From the NCBI GenBank assembly GCA_964586595.1, contig CAZPHB010000005.1, positions 81,944 through 145,943 of the forward strand: a DNA stretch of 64,000 nucleotides. The letters are read 5' to 3'. A model generated the notes under the pieces. The model ran no database searches. It saw only the letters and a program-made list of their open reading frames with translations, and had not been told where the DNA came from. A program made the position numbers and the translations under genes. The stretch's first letter is position 1. Each line of letters begins with the position of its first letter. Positions 55,500-64,000 of this stretch are shown here, in pieces. The stretch is from REEB481 sp964586595. GTDB lineage: Bacteria > Bacteroidota > Bacteroidia > NS11-12g > UBA955.

Positions 55500-56495
55500 A
55501 TGTCAATTTCCCCTTTGCGCCAGGAAGTGATGTTGTCTATGGAAAAAGACATCGCCGGCTTCATGCAGAAATACCTTATCCCGATTGAAAAAATCTGGCA
55601 GCCGGCCGACTTTCTTCCGGATCCGAAAGCCCCCGATTTCACCGAAAAAATCCGCGAACTTCAGGGCGAAGCCCGCGAGCTGGAATACGATTTCTGGATT
55701 GTGCTGATCGGCGATATGATCACCGAAGAGGCCCTTCCTACCTACGAAAGCTGGCTGATGGGTGTGCGCGGTATTGACCAGGCCGGCCGCAATGCCTGGA
55801 GCGAATGGATCCGCAACTGGACTTCCGAAGAAAACCGGCACGGCGATGTGCTCAACAAATACCTCTACCTGAGTGGACGTGTAAACATGCGTCAGGTAGA
55901 AATCAGTACCCAATACCTCCTGGCTGATGGCTTTGACCTTGGCCTCGATGAAGACCCTTACCGCAACTTTGTGTACACCAGCTTCCAGGAGTTGGCCACA
56001 CATATTTCGCACAAGCGTGTGGCCGAACTGGCTGCAAAACAGGGCAACAACCTGCTGGCCCGCATCTGCCGTACGGTGGCCGGCGACGAAATGCGGCACC
56101 ATCTGGCCTACCGTGAGTTTGTGAGGCGCATCATCGAAGTGGATCCTTCTGATTTGGTGAGCGTATTCGCCGATATGATGAAGAAGAAGATTGCCATGCC
56201 TGCAAACTTGCTGCGTCAGGCAGGTGAAGCTGTGGGACAATCGTTTCAGGGGTTTGCCGATGCTGCGCAGAAATTGGGTGTTTATACGGCGGATGATTAC
56301 GTACAAATCCTGAAAACCCTGCTGGCTCATTGGGAAATTGGCAATCTCAAAGGACTGAACGAAGGCGCTGAAAAGGCCCGCGATTACCTCATGAAACTAC
56401 CCGAACGACTGGAAAAGCTCTCGGCAAGGGTGCAAAGTGTAACTGCCGCCACTGCCACCCACCGATTCGGCTGGGTAGATCCCTGGGGCGCGTAA
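55500..56495 (+). CDS. Acyl-ACP (stearoyl-ACP) desaturase, soluble di-iron
   Basis: A 331-residue soluble desaturase that introduces a cis double bond into an acyl chain on acyl carrier protein. The di-iron ligands are visible as EENRH (Glu110, Glu111, His114), ELATH (Glu163, His167) and DEMRHH (Asp195, Glu196, His199), spaced as in plant-type enzymes. ATG 55500 is well placed. Upstream, 248 bp hold no other gene or clear promoter. It should adjust membrane fatty acid unsaturation and works with electrons from ferredoxin. A possible terminator lies 50 bp below. Confidence 0.93.
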   Translation: MSISPLRQEVMLSMEKDIAGFMQKYLIPIEKIWQPADFLPDPKAPDFTEKIRELQGEARELEYDFWIVLIGDMITEEALPTYESWLMGVRGIDQAGRNAWSEWIRNWTSEENRHGDVLNKYLYLSGRVNMRQVEISTQYLLADGFDLGLDEDPYRNFVYTSFQELATHISHKRVAELAAKQGNNLLARICRTVAGDEMRHHLAYREFVRRIIEVDPSDLVSVFADMMKKKIAMPANLLRQAGEAVGQSFQGFADAAQKLGVYTADDYVQILKTLLAHWEIGNLKGLNEGAEKARDYLMKLPERLEKLSARVQSVTAATATHRFGWVDPWGA

Positions 56496-56544
56496 ACGTG
56501 TTTTCAATCAAATCCTTTGAGTTTTTTCAAAAGGGGTGTTTCCG

Positions 56545-56570
56545 GTGCTTTGGGAGCACTTCGTTTTTTT
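56545..56570 (+). terminator. Possible terminator after the acyl-ACP desaturase gene
   Basis: GTGCT (56545-56549) and AGCAC (56555-56559) pair around TTGGG, followed by TTCGTTTTTTT. The stem is only five or six pairs. Confidence 0.45.
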
Positions 56571-56643
56571 CAGCGTCTTTAGTTTGTAAACGCATCAGTA
56601 TATCCAGCGGATATAAAGCAACCTGAACCAACTACATCCACAT

Positions 56644-56862
56644 TCAGGAACGCTTCTCTTTTTCTTCCGCCTGTAAACCGATGGCCACAAGGCCAAGAAA
56701 GACGGTGGCTATTACTTTAACCCAAGTGGTTTCCAATACAAAAACGATTAGTTTTCTTGGGCCGGAATTGGCCAATGCGCGCTCTCGGTCTAAGTCGATG
56801 GGCGCAAACCAAATCAGAAGAATCAGCCCGATAATGAGCAGGGTGTAGAAGGTGTTTTTCAT
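56644..56862 (-). CDS. Small membrane protein with two hydrophobic segments
   Basis: A 72-residue protein: helix one about residues 4-20 (FYTLLIIGLILLIWFA), a charged loop (PIDLDRERALANSGPRK), helix two about 38-63, and a charged end EEKEKRS. The sequence looks coherent but I do not recognise a family. ATG 56862 is used because the upstream opening lacks a hydrophobic start. The 250 bp between it and pntB hold a short open frame without good start or context, which is not annotated. Confidence 0.5.
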   Translation of the reverse strand: MKNTFYTLLIIGLILLIWFAPIDLDRERALANSGPRKLIVFVLETTWVKVIATVFLGLVAIGLQAEEKEKRS

Positions 56863-57113
56863 GGCATTATTGAAGTCTGTTGAAAGAATTTTGGAAGCAA
56901 GAATAAAGTTTACACCTTGCTCGTGCAAATGTGCCAAGTGCCACTGGCTTCTTAAACCATGATTGAAAGTTTACCTTGCTTCTTTCTAAAGAAGAAAAAT
57001 CAGGGACGCTGGGTTAAGTCCAAGCAGCTTAGCAGTTAAACGTTGCTTTGAACTCTTTCGCCCATTTATAGAATTCCTTATTTGAGGGGGCCAGCTGCGC
57101 ACCCAACGTGTGC

Positions 57114-58550
57114 TCACATCCCCTTCACCTCGTTCACCAGCTTGGTGAGGGTGGCTTTGGCATCGCCGAAGAGCATGCCGCATTTGGGGTTGTAAAACAA
57201 TTCGTTGTCGATGCCGGCATATCCTGCCTTCATGCTGCGCTTCATCACAATCACCTGACGTGCATTTTCCACTTCCAGAATAGGCATGCCGTAAATCGGA
57301 CTGGATGGATCTGTCTTCGCAGCAGGATTCACTACGTCGTTGGCACCTACCACCAAAACCACATCACAGGTATTGAATTCAGGGTTGATGTGTTCCATCT
57401 CTACGAGTTTGTCGTAGCTCACATTACTCTCCGCCAGCAATACGTTCATGTGGCCCGGCATGCGACCTGCTACAGGATGAATGGCATATTTCACTTCCAC
57501 ACCTTCTTTTTCCAGCAGCTCTTCCAGTTCATGACATACGTGTTGCGCCTGAGCCACCGCCAATCCGTAACCTGGAACGATGATGACCTTCTGCGCATAT
57601 TTCATCATGATGGCGGTATCGGTGGCGTTTACCTCGCGGATGCTGCCGCCACTCCCTGATTTCGCAGGGCCGCTGCTTTTGCTTCCACCGAAATTGCCAA
57701 TCAATACATTGGTCAGGCTGCGGTTCATGGCTTTGCACATCACCACGGTGAGGATGGTTCCGGCAGAACCTACCAACACACCACCCATCAGCATCACGTT
57801 GTTGTCGTATAAGAAACCACCACAAGCTGCGGCCACGCCGGTGAAGCTGTTCAGCAGGCTGATCACCACGGGCATGTCTGCGCCGCCAATGGGCAACACG
57901 AACAGTACGCCGTAAATGAGCGCCAGTCCCAGCACGCTGTACATCCAGATGCTGCCTTGCAGGTTGCCGCTGATCATCAATCCGGAAAGCACCAGGGCGC
58001 CTCCAAAAACCAGCAAGTTTACCAACTGCTGCATGGGAAGCACAAAGTCTTTGATTTTGTCTTCCAGTTTCCCATAGGCAATGATGCTGCCGGCAAATGA
58101 TACCGAGCCAATGATCAGTCCGGAAAAGATGATGAGCAGTTTGGTGATGTGCGCACTGCTGTAATCACCGCTGATGGATTCCATGACATGGCTGCCTGAG
58201 TGCGCCTGCATTTCGTTGAACTCCAGGATGGAAATCAGCGCCGCGCAGGCGCCGCCCATTCCGTTGAAGAAGGAAACCATTTGGGGCATCGACGTCATTT
58301 TTACACGCTTGGCCATCATGGTTCCAATGATGGTTCCAATCACCAGAGCGGCAATGATGAGCCCCTTATTGCCCAGGTGAGCACCTTCATTTTCGTAAAG
58401 GAAGATGGTTCCAAACACGGCAATGCCCATGCCCACGGCAGCAAGGATGTTCCCTTTGCGGGCTGCATCCGGACTGTTCATGTATTTAAGTCCCAGCACA
58501 AACGAAATCGCCGCCAGGAGGTATAAGAATTCAAGCAACTGATGCGCCAT
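57114..58550 (-). CDS. pntB: NAD(P) transhydrogenase subunit beta
   Basis: A 478-residue proton-translocating transhydrogenase subunit: nine or so N-terminal helices and a C-terminal NADP-binding domain (about residues 300-478) with VIIVPGYGLAVAQAQH, VAGRMPGHMNVLLAE, DVVLVVGANDVVNP and VIVMKRSMKAGYAGIDN. It moves hydride between NADH and NADP coupled to proton flow. It starts 3 bp after pntAB and is the last gene of a three-gene operon. Confidence 0.96.
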   Translation of the reverse strand: MAHQLLEFLYLLAAISFVLGLKYMNSPDAARKGNILAAVGMGIAVFGTIFLYENEGAHLGNKGLIIAALVIGTIIGTMMAKRVKMTSMPQMVSFFNGMGGACAALISILEFNEMQAHSGSHVMESISGDYSSAHITKLLIIFSGLIIGSVSFAGSIIAYGKLEDKIKDFVLPMQQLVNLLVFGGALVLSGLMISGNLQGSIWMYSVLGLALIYGVLFVLPIGGADMPVVISLLNSFTGVAAACGGFLYDNNVMLMGGVLVGSAGTILTVVMCKAMNRSLTNVLIGNFGGSKSSGPAKSGSGGSIREVNATDTAIMMKYAQKVIIVPGYGLAVAQAQHVCHELEELLEKEGVEVKYAIHPVAGRMPGHMNVLLAESNVSYDKLVEMEHINPEFNTCDVVLVVGANDVVNPAAKTDPSSPIYGMPILEVENARQVIVMKRSMKAGYAGIDNELFYNPKCGMLFGDAKATLTKLVNEVKGM

Positions 58551-58553
58551 GGT

Positions 58554-58865
58554 TTATTTCTTTTTCTTTTTAAACATGTCCAGCATGCGGTCGGTAACTA
58601 CAAATCCGCCCACCACATTGAGGGTTCCAAGAATCACGCCTACAAAGCCGAGGATCAATGAAAGATAGTCGTCGGCAGGGGCCTTTCCCAATACAATCAG
58701 CGCGCCGATCAGCACCACACCGTGGATGGCGTTGGCACCGCTCATCAGCGGGGTGTGAAGTACGGAAGGCACATGGGAGATGAGTTCAATTCCCACGAAA
58801 ATCATCAGCACAATCAGGTAGATGTAGCTGATGTGTGCGTATATAAATTCCAGTATCTGGGTCAT
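58554..58865 (-). CDS. pntAB: NAD(P) transhydrogenase subunit alpha part 2 (membrane part)
   Basis: A 103-residue membrane subunit with about three helices: EFIYAHISYIYLIVLMIFVGIELIS, a HTPLMSGANAIHGVVLIGAL stretch typical of the PntA membrane region, and GFVGVILGTLNVVGGFVVTDRML. The alpha subunit is split into two genes here. It starts 2 bp after the pntAA stop. Confidence 0.95.
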   Translation of the reverse strand: MTQILEFIYAHISYIYLIVLMIFVGIELISHVPSVLHTPLMSGANAIHGVVLIGALIVLGKAPADDYLSLILGFVGVILGTLNVVGGFVVTDRMLDMFKKKKK

Positions 58866-58867
58866 GA

Positions 58868-59971
58868 TTATGCTTGTTTGCGGATGGTTCCTTCGTGACA
58901 GATGAGGCAGGCTTCCAGGATTTCGTCTTCCAGGTTGATGACGGCTTCGCCTTTGGGCGCCAGCAGTTTCATGAACTCGGCCACGTTGCGTGAAAACAGG
59001 TCGGAGGCGTTGGTGGCCAGGGTAGAAGGCAGGTTGCTCACGCCCACAATGGTTACGCCGCCCTTTTCCACCACCTGGTCAACTACTGAAGCCGGGCAGT
59101 TACCGCCTTGTTCAACGGCCATATCGACCAGAACCGCGCCATTTTTCATCAGTGCCAGTTGTTCATCGTCCACCAGAATCGGGGCTTTGCGGCCGGGAAC
59201 CAACGCAGTGGTAATCACCAGGTCGGCCTGTGCCAGACTCTTGTTCACGGCTTCGCGCTGCAGCCTGCGGTATTCTTCGCTGGCTTCGCCGGCGTAACCG
59301 CCCTGACTGGACACTTCTGCACCTTTTACTTCGATAAATTTCCCACCCAGACTTTCCACCTGTTCTTTCGTTTCAGGGCGCACGTCGGTAGCTTCTACTA
59401 CAGCACCCAGGCGTTTCGCGGTAGCTATGGCCTGAAGTCCTGCCACACCAACGCCGAAAATCAGCACGCGGGCAGGGGTGATGGTGCCGGCGGCAGTCAT
59501 CAGCAGCGGAAACACTTTTTTCATGTGGTGTGCGCCCAAAATCACGGCGCGGAAGCCGGCCAGGTTGCTTTGAGAACTCAACACGTCCATGCTCTGGGCG
59601 CGTGAAATCCTTGGAATGGCATCCAGCGACCATGCGCTGACATTACGGCTGTTCAAAGCCTCTATGAGGGCCGGGTTGCTGCGGTGGTACAACATGCTCA
59701 GCAGCGATTTACCCTGGGGAATGGAGCCGATGAGTGCCTCGTCCGGCACGTTGATTTGAATCAGCAGGTCGGCTTCTTTTAATACAGTATTGCGGTCTGC
59801 AACCTGCACACCGGCGCTGGTATATTGTTCATCGGTATAAGAAGAGCCAAGACCGGCACCTTGTTCTACCCAGATTTTATGATTGTCCTTAACCCATGAA
59901 GCGGCGATGGCCGGGTTCACAGCAACGCGGTGTTCTCCGGTTCTGCTTTCCTTAAGTATTCCGATGTTCAC
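58868..59971 (-). CDS. pntAA: NAD(P) transhydrogenase subunit alpha part 1 (NAD-binding)
   Basis: A 367-residue soluble, NAD(H)-binding part, related to alanine dehydrogenase. The start MNIGILKESRTGEHRVAVNP, the dinucleotide-binding VLIFGVGVAGLQAIATAKRLGAVVEATDVRP and the PILVDDEQLALMKNGAVLVDMA region are typical. With pntAB and pntB it forms the full enzyme for NADPH supply. The next gene on this strand is 84 bp upstream. Confidence 0.96.
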   Translation of the reverse strand: MNIGILKESRTGEHRVAVNPAIAASWVKDNHKIWVEQGAGLGSSYTDEQYTSAGVQVADRNTVLKEADLLIQINVPDEALIGSIPQGKSLLSMLYHRSNPALIEALNSRNVSAWSLDAIPRISRAQSMDVLSSQSNLAGFRAVILGAHHMKKVFPLLMTAAGTITPARVLIFGVGVAGLQAIATAKRLGAVVEATDVRPETKEQVESLGGKFIEVKGAEVSSQGGYAGEASEEYRRLQREAVNKSLAQADLVITTALVPGRKAPILVDDEQLALMKNGAVLVDMAVEQGGNCPASVVDQVVEKGGVTIVGVSNLPSTLATNASDLFSRNVAEFMKLLAPKGEAVINLEDEILEACLICHEGTIRKQA

Positions 59972-60055
59972 GTGTCTGATCGTTGATACGGTTGCGAAAA
60001 TAGGGAAGAACCGCCCTCAGGCGTATGCAATGGCTGTGATAAAATAGATTAAACC

Positions 60056-61378
60056 TTAATGTCGAACGAACATAACGGATGGTGCACCTGCCTCAGAACC
60101 TCGCAGCAAGTAGGTTCCTGCCGGAAGTGCGCTGATGTCCAGCTTTACCCCGTCGCGCTTCACCTGTGCGGTGTAATCTTTACCGCTCAGGTCGAAAATT
60201 CGGAAATGCCATGCTGCCTGAGGCTCCGGGCTGATGATGATGTGGTCGGCTGCAGGAATGGGGAAGAGGTTGGGCGCAGCCGCTTCAAAGGCCTGGGTAT
60301 TGCTTCCGGCCACCACCGAGAGCAGGTTGCTCATCAGCGTGTCGTCGGTGCCAAAGGTATTGCTTGCGGTTAACTGTACGCTGTACACACCGGGGGCAGT
60401 AAACAACACCTTGGGATTTTGACTGGTTGAAGAAGTTCCTCCGCTAAACACCATGTTGGCGGGGGAAATGCTCCATTTCCAACCGGAAGGCAGGCGTGTG
60501 CTGCGGTCGGTAAAGGCAAAGGTGTCGTTGGTACTGCCGCTTTTACGGTTTACGGTGAATGAAGCCACCGGACGCAAAGGCGATTTCAAACCCAGGTATT
60601 TATCCCGATAGCGGATGTATTGCGGGGTGAAGGTATTGCCGGTCAGGCTTCCGCTCACTTCCAGGATGGGAATGCGCTCGGCGGTGCTCAGGAATTTATA
60701 CTGAACGGTGGTCCGTGGAAATGGGAATTTGAAGGTTCCCGAACCAATGGTGTCTATTTCCGGAATGGTGGTTTTTACCTGCAGGCATGAAAAGGATCCG
60801 TATGGTGTTTTAACCGTGCCGTAACCTGTTACTTCGTTGATGCGGTAACCCTTCTGGGTGAGCGAAATGAAGGTTGCCAGCTGGAAGCTTACCTTGAAGG
60901 TACTGCTGTCGCGATCGCCGTACTCCAGCGGGAACTGATACACTTCATCGGGGTCGCTGTAATCGCTGGGAATAGGGAAGCCGTTGAAGGTCAATCCGCG
61001 CCCTTCCGCAGTGAATTTGGTGCTGCTGTTCTTGTAGAAGTCGTAAATGTCTTTCACCTTAAACTGCCCGAATCCGAAAGAGTCGGCCACCTTCAGGCCG
61101 AAGGTGCTCAACCCCCAGAAAAAGTATGCAGGGTTCACCTGCACGGATGATTTGTATTGATAGATGTCTTGACCTGTGGGTGTCAGACCGGAAAAGTCCC
61201 AGGTGATTCCCGCACCGGTTTTTTTATAGTCTATCTGGCTCGTTACCGCGGCGTCGGAATAGCGCAGGGTGTCGCCCGATTTTGGCATGTGGCTGGTGTT
61301 GATGGTGATTTGTGCCTGGACAGCGGGCAAAAACCATGTGCTCAAACAAATGGCCATCAGGGTGCGAACATGATTCAT
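60056..61378 (-). CDS. Secreted PKD-domain protein with T9SS type A tail
   Basis: A 440-residue exported protein. Signal peptide residues 1-22 (ending PAVQAQ); an unassigned beta-rich region of about 240 residues; one PKD domain at about 265-355 (WKWSISPANMVFSGG ... PGVYSVQLTASN); and a type A sorting domain over the last 75 residues, with PIP (LFPIPAADHII) in place of the usual PNP and LPAGTYLLRG. ATG 61378 is chosen for the signal peptide; seven more residues are possible from 61399. It is divergent from the M1 peptidase gene. The ligand is unknown. Confidence 0.82.
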   Translation of the reverse strand: MNHVRTLMAICLSTWFLPAVQAQITINTSHMPKSGDTLRYSDAAVTSQIDYKKTGAGITWDFSGLTPTGQDIYQYKSSVQVNPAYFFWGLSTFGLKVADSFGFGQFKVKDIYDFYKNSSTKFTAEGRGLTFNGFPIPSDYSDPDEVYQFPLEYGDRDSSTFKVSFQLATFISLTQKGYRINEVTGYGTVKTPYGSFSCLQVKTTIPEIDTIGSGTFKFPFPRTTVQYKFLSTAERIPILEVSGSLTGNTFTPQYIRYRDKYLGLKSPLRPVASFTVNRKSGSTNDTFAFTDRSTRLPSGWKWSISPANMVFSGGTSSTSQNPKVLFTAPGVYSVQLTASNTFGTDDTLMSNLLSVVAGSNTQAFEAAAPNLFPIPAADHIIISPEPQAAWHFRIFDLSGKDYTAQVKRDGVKLDISALPAGTYLLRGSEAGAPSVMFVRH

Positions 61379-61454
61379 AAGCAGGTCAAAAGTAATCATT
61401 AGTTTTTACAATCGATTCAGGCCGGCTCCACCGACCTGCTTAACTTCGCGGGAT

Positions 61455-63794
61455 ATGAGGCTGCTCTTGTTGTTCATGAGCCTGTGTGTTGCTGTCATCC
61501 CGAAACTTCGGGCGCAGCAAATCAGCGCAGTGCAGTATAACATCCATTTAGATGTGTTCAAACCATCCAAAACGCTGGCCGGTTTTACCACGGTATTGCT
61601 GAAATCTGCAGCACCTTTTCAAGGTGATGTAGCCCTGGATTTACTCGGTTTTACCGTTGATTCGGTCAAGGTTGACGGAGCACTCCAGTCCTTCCGCCGC
61701 AATGGAAGTAAGCTCTTGGTGCCTGTGGCGTTCAAATCGCCGGTCCAAGAAGTGGCCGTAAAGGTGTTTTACGCCGGTACACCGCAAAAAGATGCAAGCT
61801 GGGGCGGGTTTTATTTCGATGGTGTTTATGCCTACAACATGGGCGTGGGTTTTGATGCCGATCCACATCCGTTCGGGCGTTGCTGGTTTCCTTGCTTTGA
61901 TACCTTCACCAGTAAAGCTGCCTACTACTTCAGCATTGGTGTTGACTCCGTCGATGTGGCCATGTGCAATGGCCTCTTGCAGGCAACCGTGAGCGACCGC
62001 CCCGGGCGCAAGCGCTGGATTTGGGAGCAGAAAGAGCCCATTCCCAGCTATCTGGCCAGCATCGCCGTGGCGCCGTACAGCCTGATTGCCGGCAACCTTA
62101 ACGGAGTAAACGGTCCGGTTCCTTATGTGTTGGCAGCGCTGGCTGCCGATACCTCGAGGATGAAGGCATCCTTTGTCAACCTGCAAACCGCGTTCAGCGC
62201 TTTTGAAGAATCCTACGGCCCGCATCGCTTTCCCAGGGTGGGCTTCAATGCCGTGCCCTTTACCGGCGGCGCCATGGAACACAGCACGAATATTGCCTAC
62301 CCGCTGTTTGCCGTAGATGGCACGTTGAACTACGAAACCCTGTATGCACATGAACTGGCGCACCACTGGTGGGGCGACAATGCCACCTGTGCCACCCAGG
62401 AAGACATGTGGCTGAACGAAGGCTGGGCCAGCTATTCGGAGAAGTTGTTTCTGGAGAAGAAATACGGGCAAAAGGCCTATGCCGATGCCATGAAGGCCCA
62501 CCACAGCGATGTACTTCGACTGGCGCATATTCGCGATGGCGCAGTTTTGCCCGTAAGTGGAATTGGTCATGAACACACTTATGGTTCGCATGTGTACAAG
62601 AAGGGCGCAGACATGGTTCATACCCTGCGCTGGTGGATGACCGACCGCAAATGGAAGGACGCCTGCATCAAGCTGCAGGACAGTTTTCGCTTTGGAAACA
62701 TCAGTACAGACGTGATGCACAGCATCTTCCTTCGCTATTCCTTGTTCGACCTGGCGCCCTTCTTTGATCAATGGGTGAAGAAGGAAGGATTTCCCGGACT
62801 GAACATCGCAAGGATGGAAGTCGCGCCGCAAAATGGTAAATACCAGGCTTCAGCCTTGTTGGTGCAACAAAGTCGTTTCAACTTTCATACCTACACCAAT
62901 TTTCCGGTGTGGATCCGATGGATTGCTGCCGATGGCCGCGGCTTGACCACGTTACATACCATGAAGCAGGCCGTCCAGGAAATTCGTTCGCCGTTGCTCG
63001 ATTTTCAGCCGGTATTGGCAGAACTGGACCCCGGCGACCGACTCAGCCTGGCACGCACGCACAGTTACCTGCGCCTGAAAGGCGATACCACAGCGACTTT
63101 GCCCTATGAATTCATGCAGTTTCGCCTGAATGGTGCTGCCGATTCCTGCACCGTGCTTGCCGACCATCAATGGGTTGGCGCGTCACTCACTTCGGGCAAC
63201 CTGGACCGGGCTATGCCTTCTTCCTACCGCCACTGGACGATTTCCGGAGACTGGTCAGGCAAAGGAACCGCCGAACTTGTTTTTGAATACGATGGAAGAA
63301 AATCTGCTTCCAGCCGAACCGGATACCTGGACCACACACTCATCCCCGGCAATGAAGACAGCCTGGTTTTGCTGTTCAGGGAAAACCATTTCCAACCCTG
63401 GCGCAGGCTCAGCGAGGCTGAATTTGTCCGCGGAAACCGTTTTGACCGCACGGGCACGGTAAAGGTGATTGATGCCAAACCGGGGTCTTATGTGCTGGCC
63501 AATAGTGATCCCTTAATGGGAACCGTCGCGCAGAAAACCCCAACGCAGGCGCTCCGCGCTTATCCCAATCCTACGGGAAACCTGATTACGGTGGAATGGA
63601 GCAATCTCAGGGTTTGTGAAAAAACCTTGCTGCTTTTTGACGGACAGGGCAGGGAAGTGCTGCGCAGAAAGCCTGCATCCGACAGCCAACGCTACGAACT
63701 GAATCTGGATTCCTTGCCTGCAGGACTTTACGTGGTAGAACTGAACGGCAGTTGTTTGCAAGAACGTTTGCAGACGTCTGTGGTGAAGCAATAA
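61455..63794 (+). CDS. M1 family zinc aminopeptidase with T9SS type A tail
   Basis: A 779-residue secreted peptidase. Signal peptide about residues 1-20 (ending KLRAQ); the M1 beta-domain; the exopeptidase motif GGAMEH (residues 271-276, related to GAMEN); the zinc site HELAHHWWGD with His299, Glu300, His303 and the third ligand Glu322 in LNEGWAS; a C-terminal Ig-like region; then a sorting tail from about residue 700 (RAYPNPTGNLITV, LPAGLYVVEL). It should release N-terminal amino acids from peptides outside the cell, feeding peptide uptake. It ends before a repeat region. Confidence 0.92.
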   Translation: MRLLLLFMSLCVAVIPKLRAQQISAVQYNIHLDVFKPSKTLAGFTTVLLKSAAPFQGDVALDLLGFTVDSVKVDGALQSFRRNGSKLLVPVAFKSPVQEVAVKVFYAGTPQKDASWGGFYFDGVYAYNMGVGFDADPHPFGRCWFPCFDTFTSKAAYYFSIGVDSVDVAMCNGLLQATVSDRPGRKRWIWEQKEPIPSYLASIAVAPYSLIAGNLNGVNGPVPYVLAALAADTSRMKASFVNLQTAFSAFEESYGPHRFPRVGFNAVPFTGGAMEHSTNIAYPLFAVDGTLNYETLYAHELAHHWWGDNATCATQEDMWLNEGWASYSEKLFLEKKYGQKAYADAMKAHHSDVLRLAHIRDGAVLPVSGIGHEHTYGSHVYKKGADMVHTLRWWMTDRKWKDACIKLQDSFRFGNISTDVMHSIFLRYSLFDLAPFFDQWVKKEGFPGLNIARMEVAPQNGKYQASALLVQQSRFNFHTYTNFPVWIRWIAADGRGLTTLHTMKQAVQEIRSPLLDFQPVLAELDPGDRLSLARTHSYLRLKGDTTATLPYEFMQFRLNGAADSCTVLADHQWVGASLTSGNLDRAMPSSYRHWTISGDWSGKGTAELVFEYDGRKSASSRTGYLDHTLIPGNEDSLVLLFRENHFQPWRRLSEAEFVRGNRFDRTGTVKVIDAKPGSYVLANSDPLMGTVAQKTPTQALRAYPNPTGNLITVEWSNLRVCEKTLLLFDGQGREVLRRKPASDSQRYELNLDSLPAGLYVVELNGSCLQERLQTSVVKQ

Positions 63795-63819
63795 AGAATA
63801 ACGAATGACTGATGGAAAC

Positions 63820-63875
63820 CGGATGAGCTTCGCTGATCCGTTAATTTGGGGCTGCTCAAGTCAATAAAGAAAAAG
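63820..63875. repeat. 56-bp direct repeat, copy 1
   Basis: This stretch (beginning CGGATGAGCTTCGCTGATCC) recurs at 63945-64000 with four mismatches, 125 bases apart. It starts 26 bases after the M1 peptidase stop. No open frame or known element is recognised. Confidence 0.8.
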
Positions 63876-63907
63876 CCCGCATCCACTTCGTGTCTGCTGC
63901 TTTTTTG
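63869..63907 (+). terminator. Possible terminator between the repeat copies
   Basis: AAAAGC, GCA and CAC can pair with GTG, TGC and GCTTTT across an imperfect hairpin at about 63872-63904, ending in a T run (GCTTTTTTG). It could end the M1 peptidase transcript. Confidence 0.4.
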
Positions 63908-63944
63908 TTGTGTAAAAATCACCTCGCAAGCGGCAGATGGAGGG

Positions 63945-64000
63945 CGGATGAGCTTCGCTGATCCGTTATTTTGGGGCTGCTCAAGTCAACAAGAAAAAAG
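63945..64000. repeat. 56-bp direct repeat, copy 2, reaching the window edge
   Basis: Second copy of the repeat at 63820-63875, 52 of 56 bases identical. It ends at the last base of the window, so its true extent and any further copies are not visible. Confidence 0.8.

Noticed and set aside
56986..57110. Short coding-looking stretch on the minus strand between pntB and the small membrane protein (reading NKEFYKWAKEFKATFNC in one frame)
   Set aside because: No start codon with a ribosome site and no family recognised; it could be a remnant, but the evidence is too thin to annotate.
61641..62831. 396-residue open frame on the minus strand
   Set aside because: It lies wholly inside the M1 peptidase gene, has no recognisable motif and shows composition of an antisense shadow.

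Overview
The window comes from a member of the Bacteroidota. Reasons: secreted proteins carry type IX secretion (T9SS) type A and type B C-terminal signals; there is a complete set of Bacteroidota-typical families (Mpl-type Mur ligase, GlmU-like nucleotidyltransferase, DUF4294, DUF4846, UMF1 transporter, a short ATP synthase epsilon encoded with atpD only, a three-gene transhydrogenase); and several intergenic regions contain the Bacteroidota promoter pattern TTG-N18/19-TAnnTTTG. The genus cannot be told from the sequence. The genes look ancestral and intact: there is no insertion sequence, phage, CRISPR array or rRNA operon.

Layout. 1-3.4 kb: a 5'-truncated Lgt-like gene, DUF4294, rhomboid protease, an acetyltransferase, a small T9SS protein and a tiny lipoprotein. 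3.5-8.5 kb: a five-gene carotenoid operon (crtD-like, cruF-like, crtZ, crtI, crtB) pointing to a monocyclic, hydroxylated pigment of the saproxanthin/myxol/flexixanthin type. 8.5-15.2 kb: DUF4846 lipoprotein, Mpl, kynurenine 3-monooxygenase, a secreted metzincin-like protease, and a malate/lactate-type dehydrogenase. 15.4-26.8 kb: the most striking locus, an ECF sigma factor overlapped by a gene for a protein with one inner-membrane helix, a long linker and an apparent outer-membrane beta-barrel, then a secreted 506-residue protein and two giant T9SS type B paralogues (1493 and 1174 aa).

26.8-35.8 kb: UMF1 transporter, clpX-clpP-tig proteostasis operon, tRNA-Leu(UAG), RelA/SpoT, GlmU-like protein and L31 type B. 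35.8-41.2 kb: a phosphoribosyltransferase, two POT peptide transporters and a nucleotide-sugar dehydrogenase. 41.2-46.3 kb: Fur, PurA, a CoA-binding protein and a set of envelope-glycan genes (two GT2 glycosyltransferases, a NodB deacetylase, a GNAT). 46.3-52.7 kb: class I aldolase, AccD, GcvH, a two-component system and proline catabolism (PruA). 52.7-60 kb: atpDC, DUF4199, acyl-ACP desaturase, a small membrane protein and pntAA-pntAB-pntB. 60-64 kb: a PKD/T9SS protein, an M1 aminopeptidase with a T9SS tail, and a 56-bp direct repeat that runs off the end of the window.

Most of the content is housekeeping and envelope biology. The candidate for an under-described system is the sigma / trans-envelope protein / giant secreted protein locus at 15.4-26.8 kb. 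All functions are assigned by reading motifs; no database search was run.
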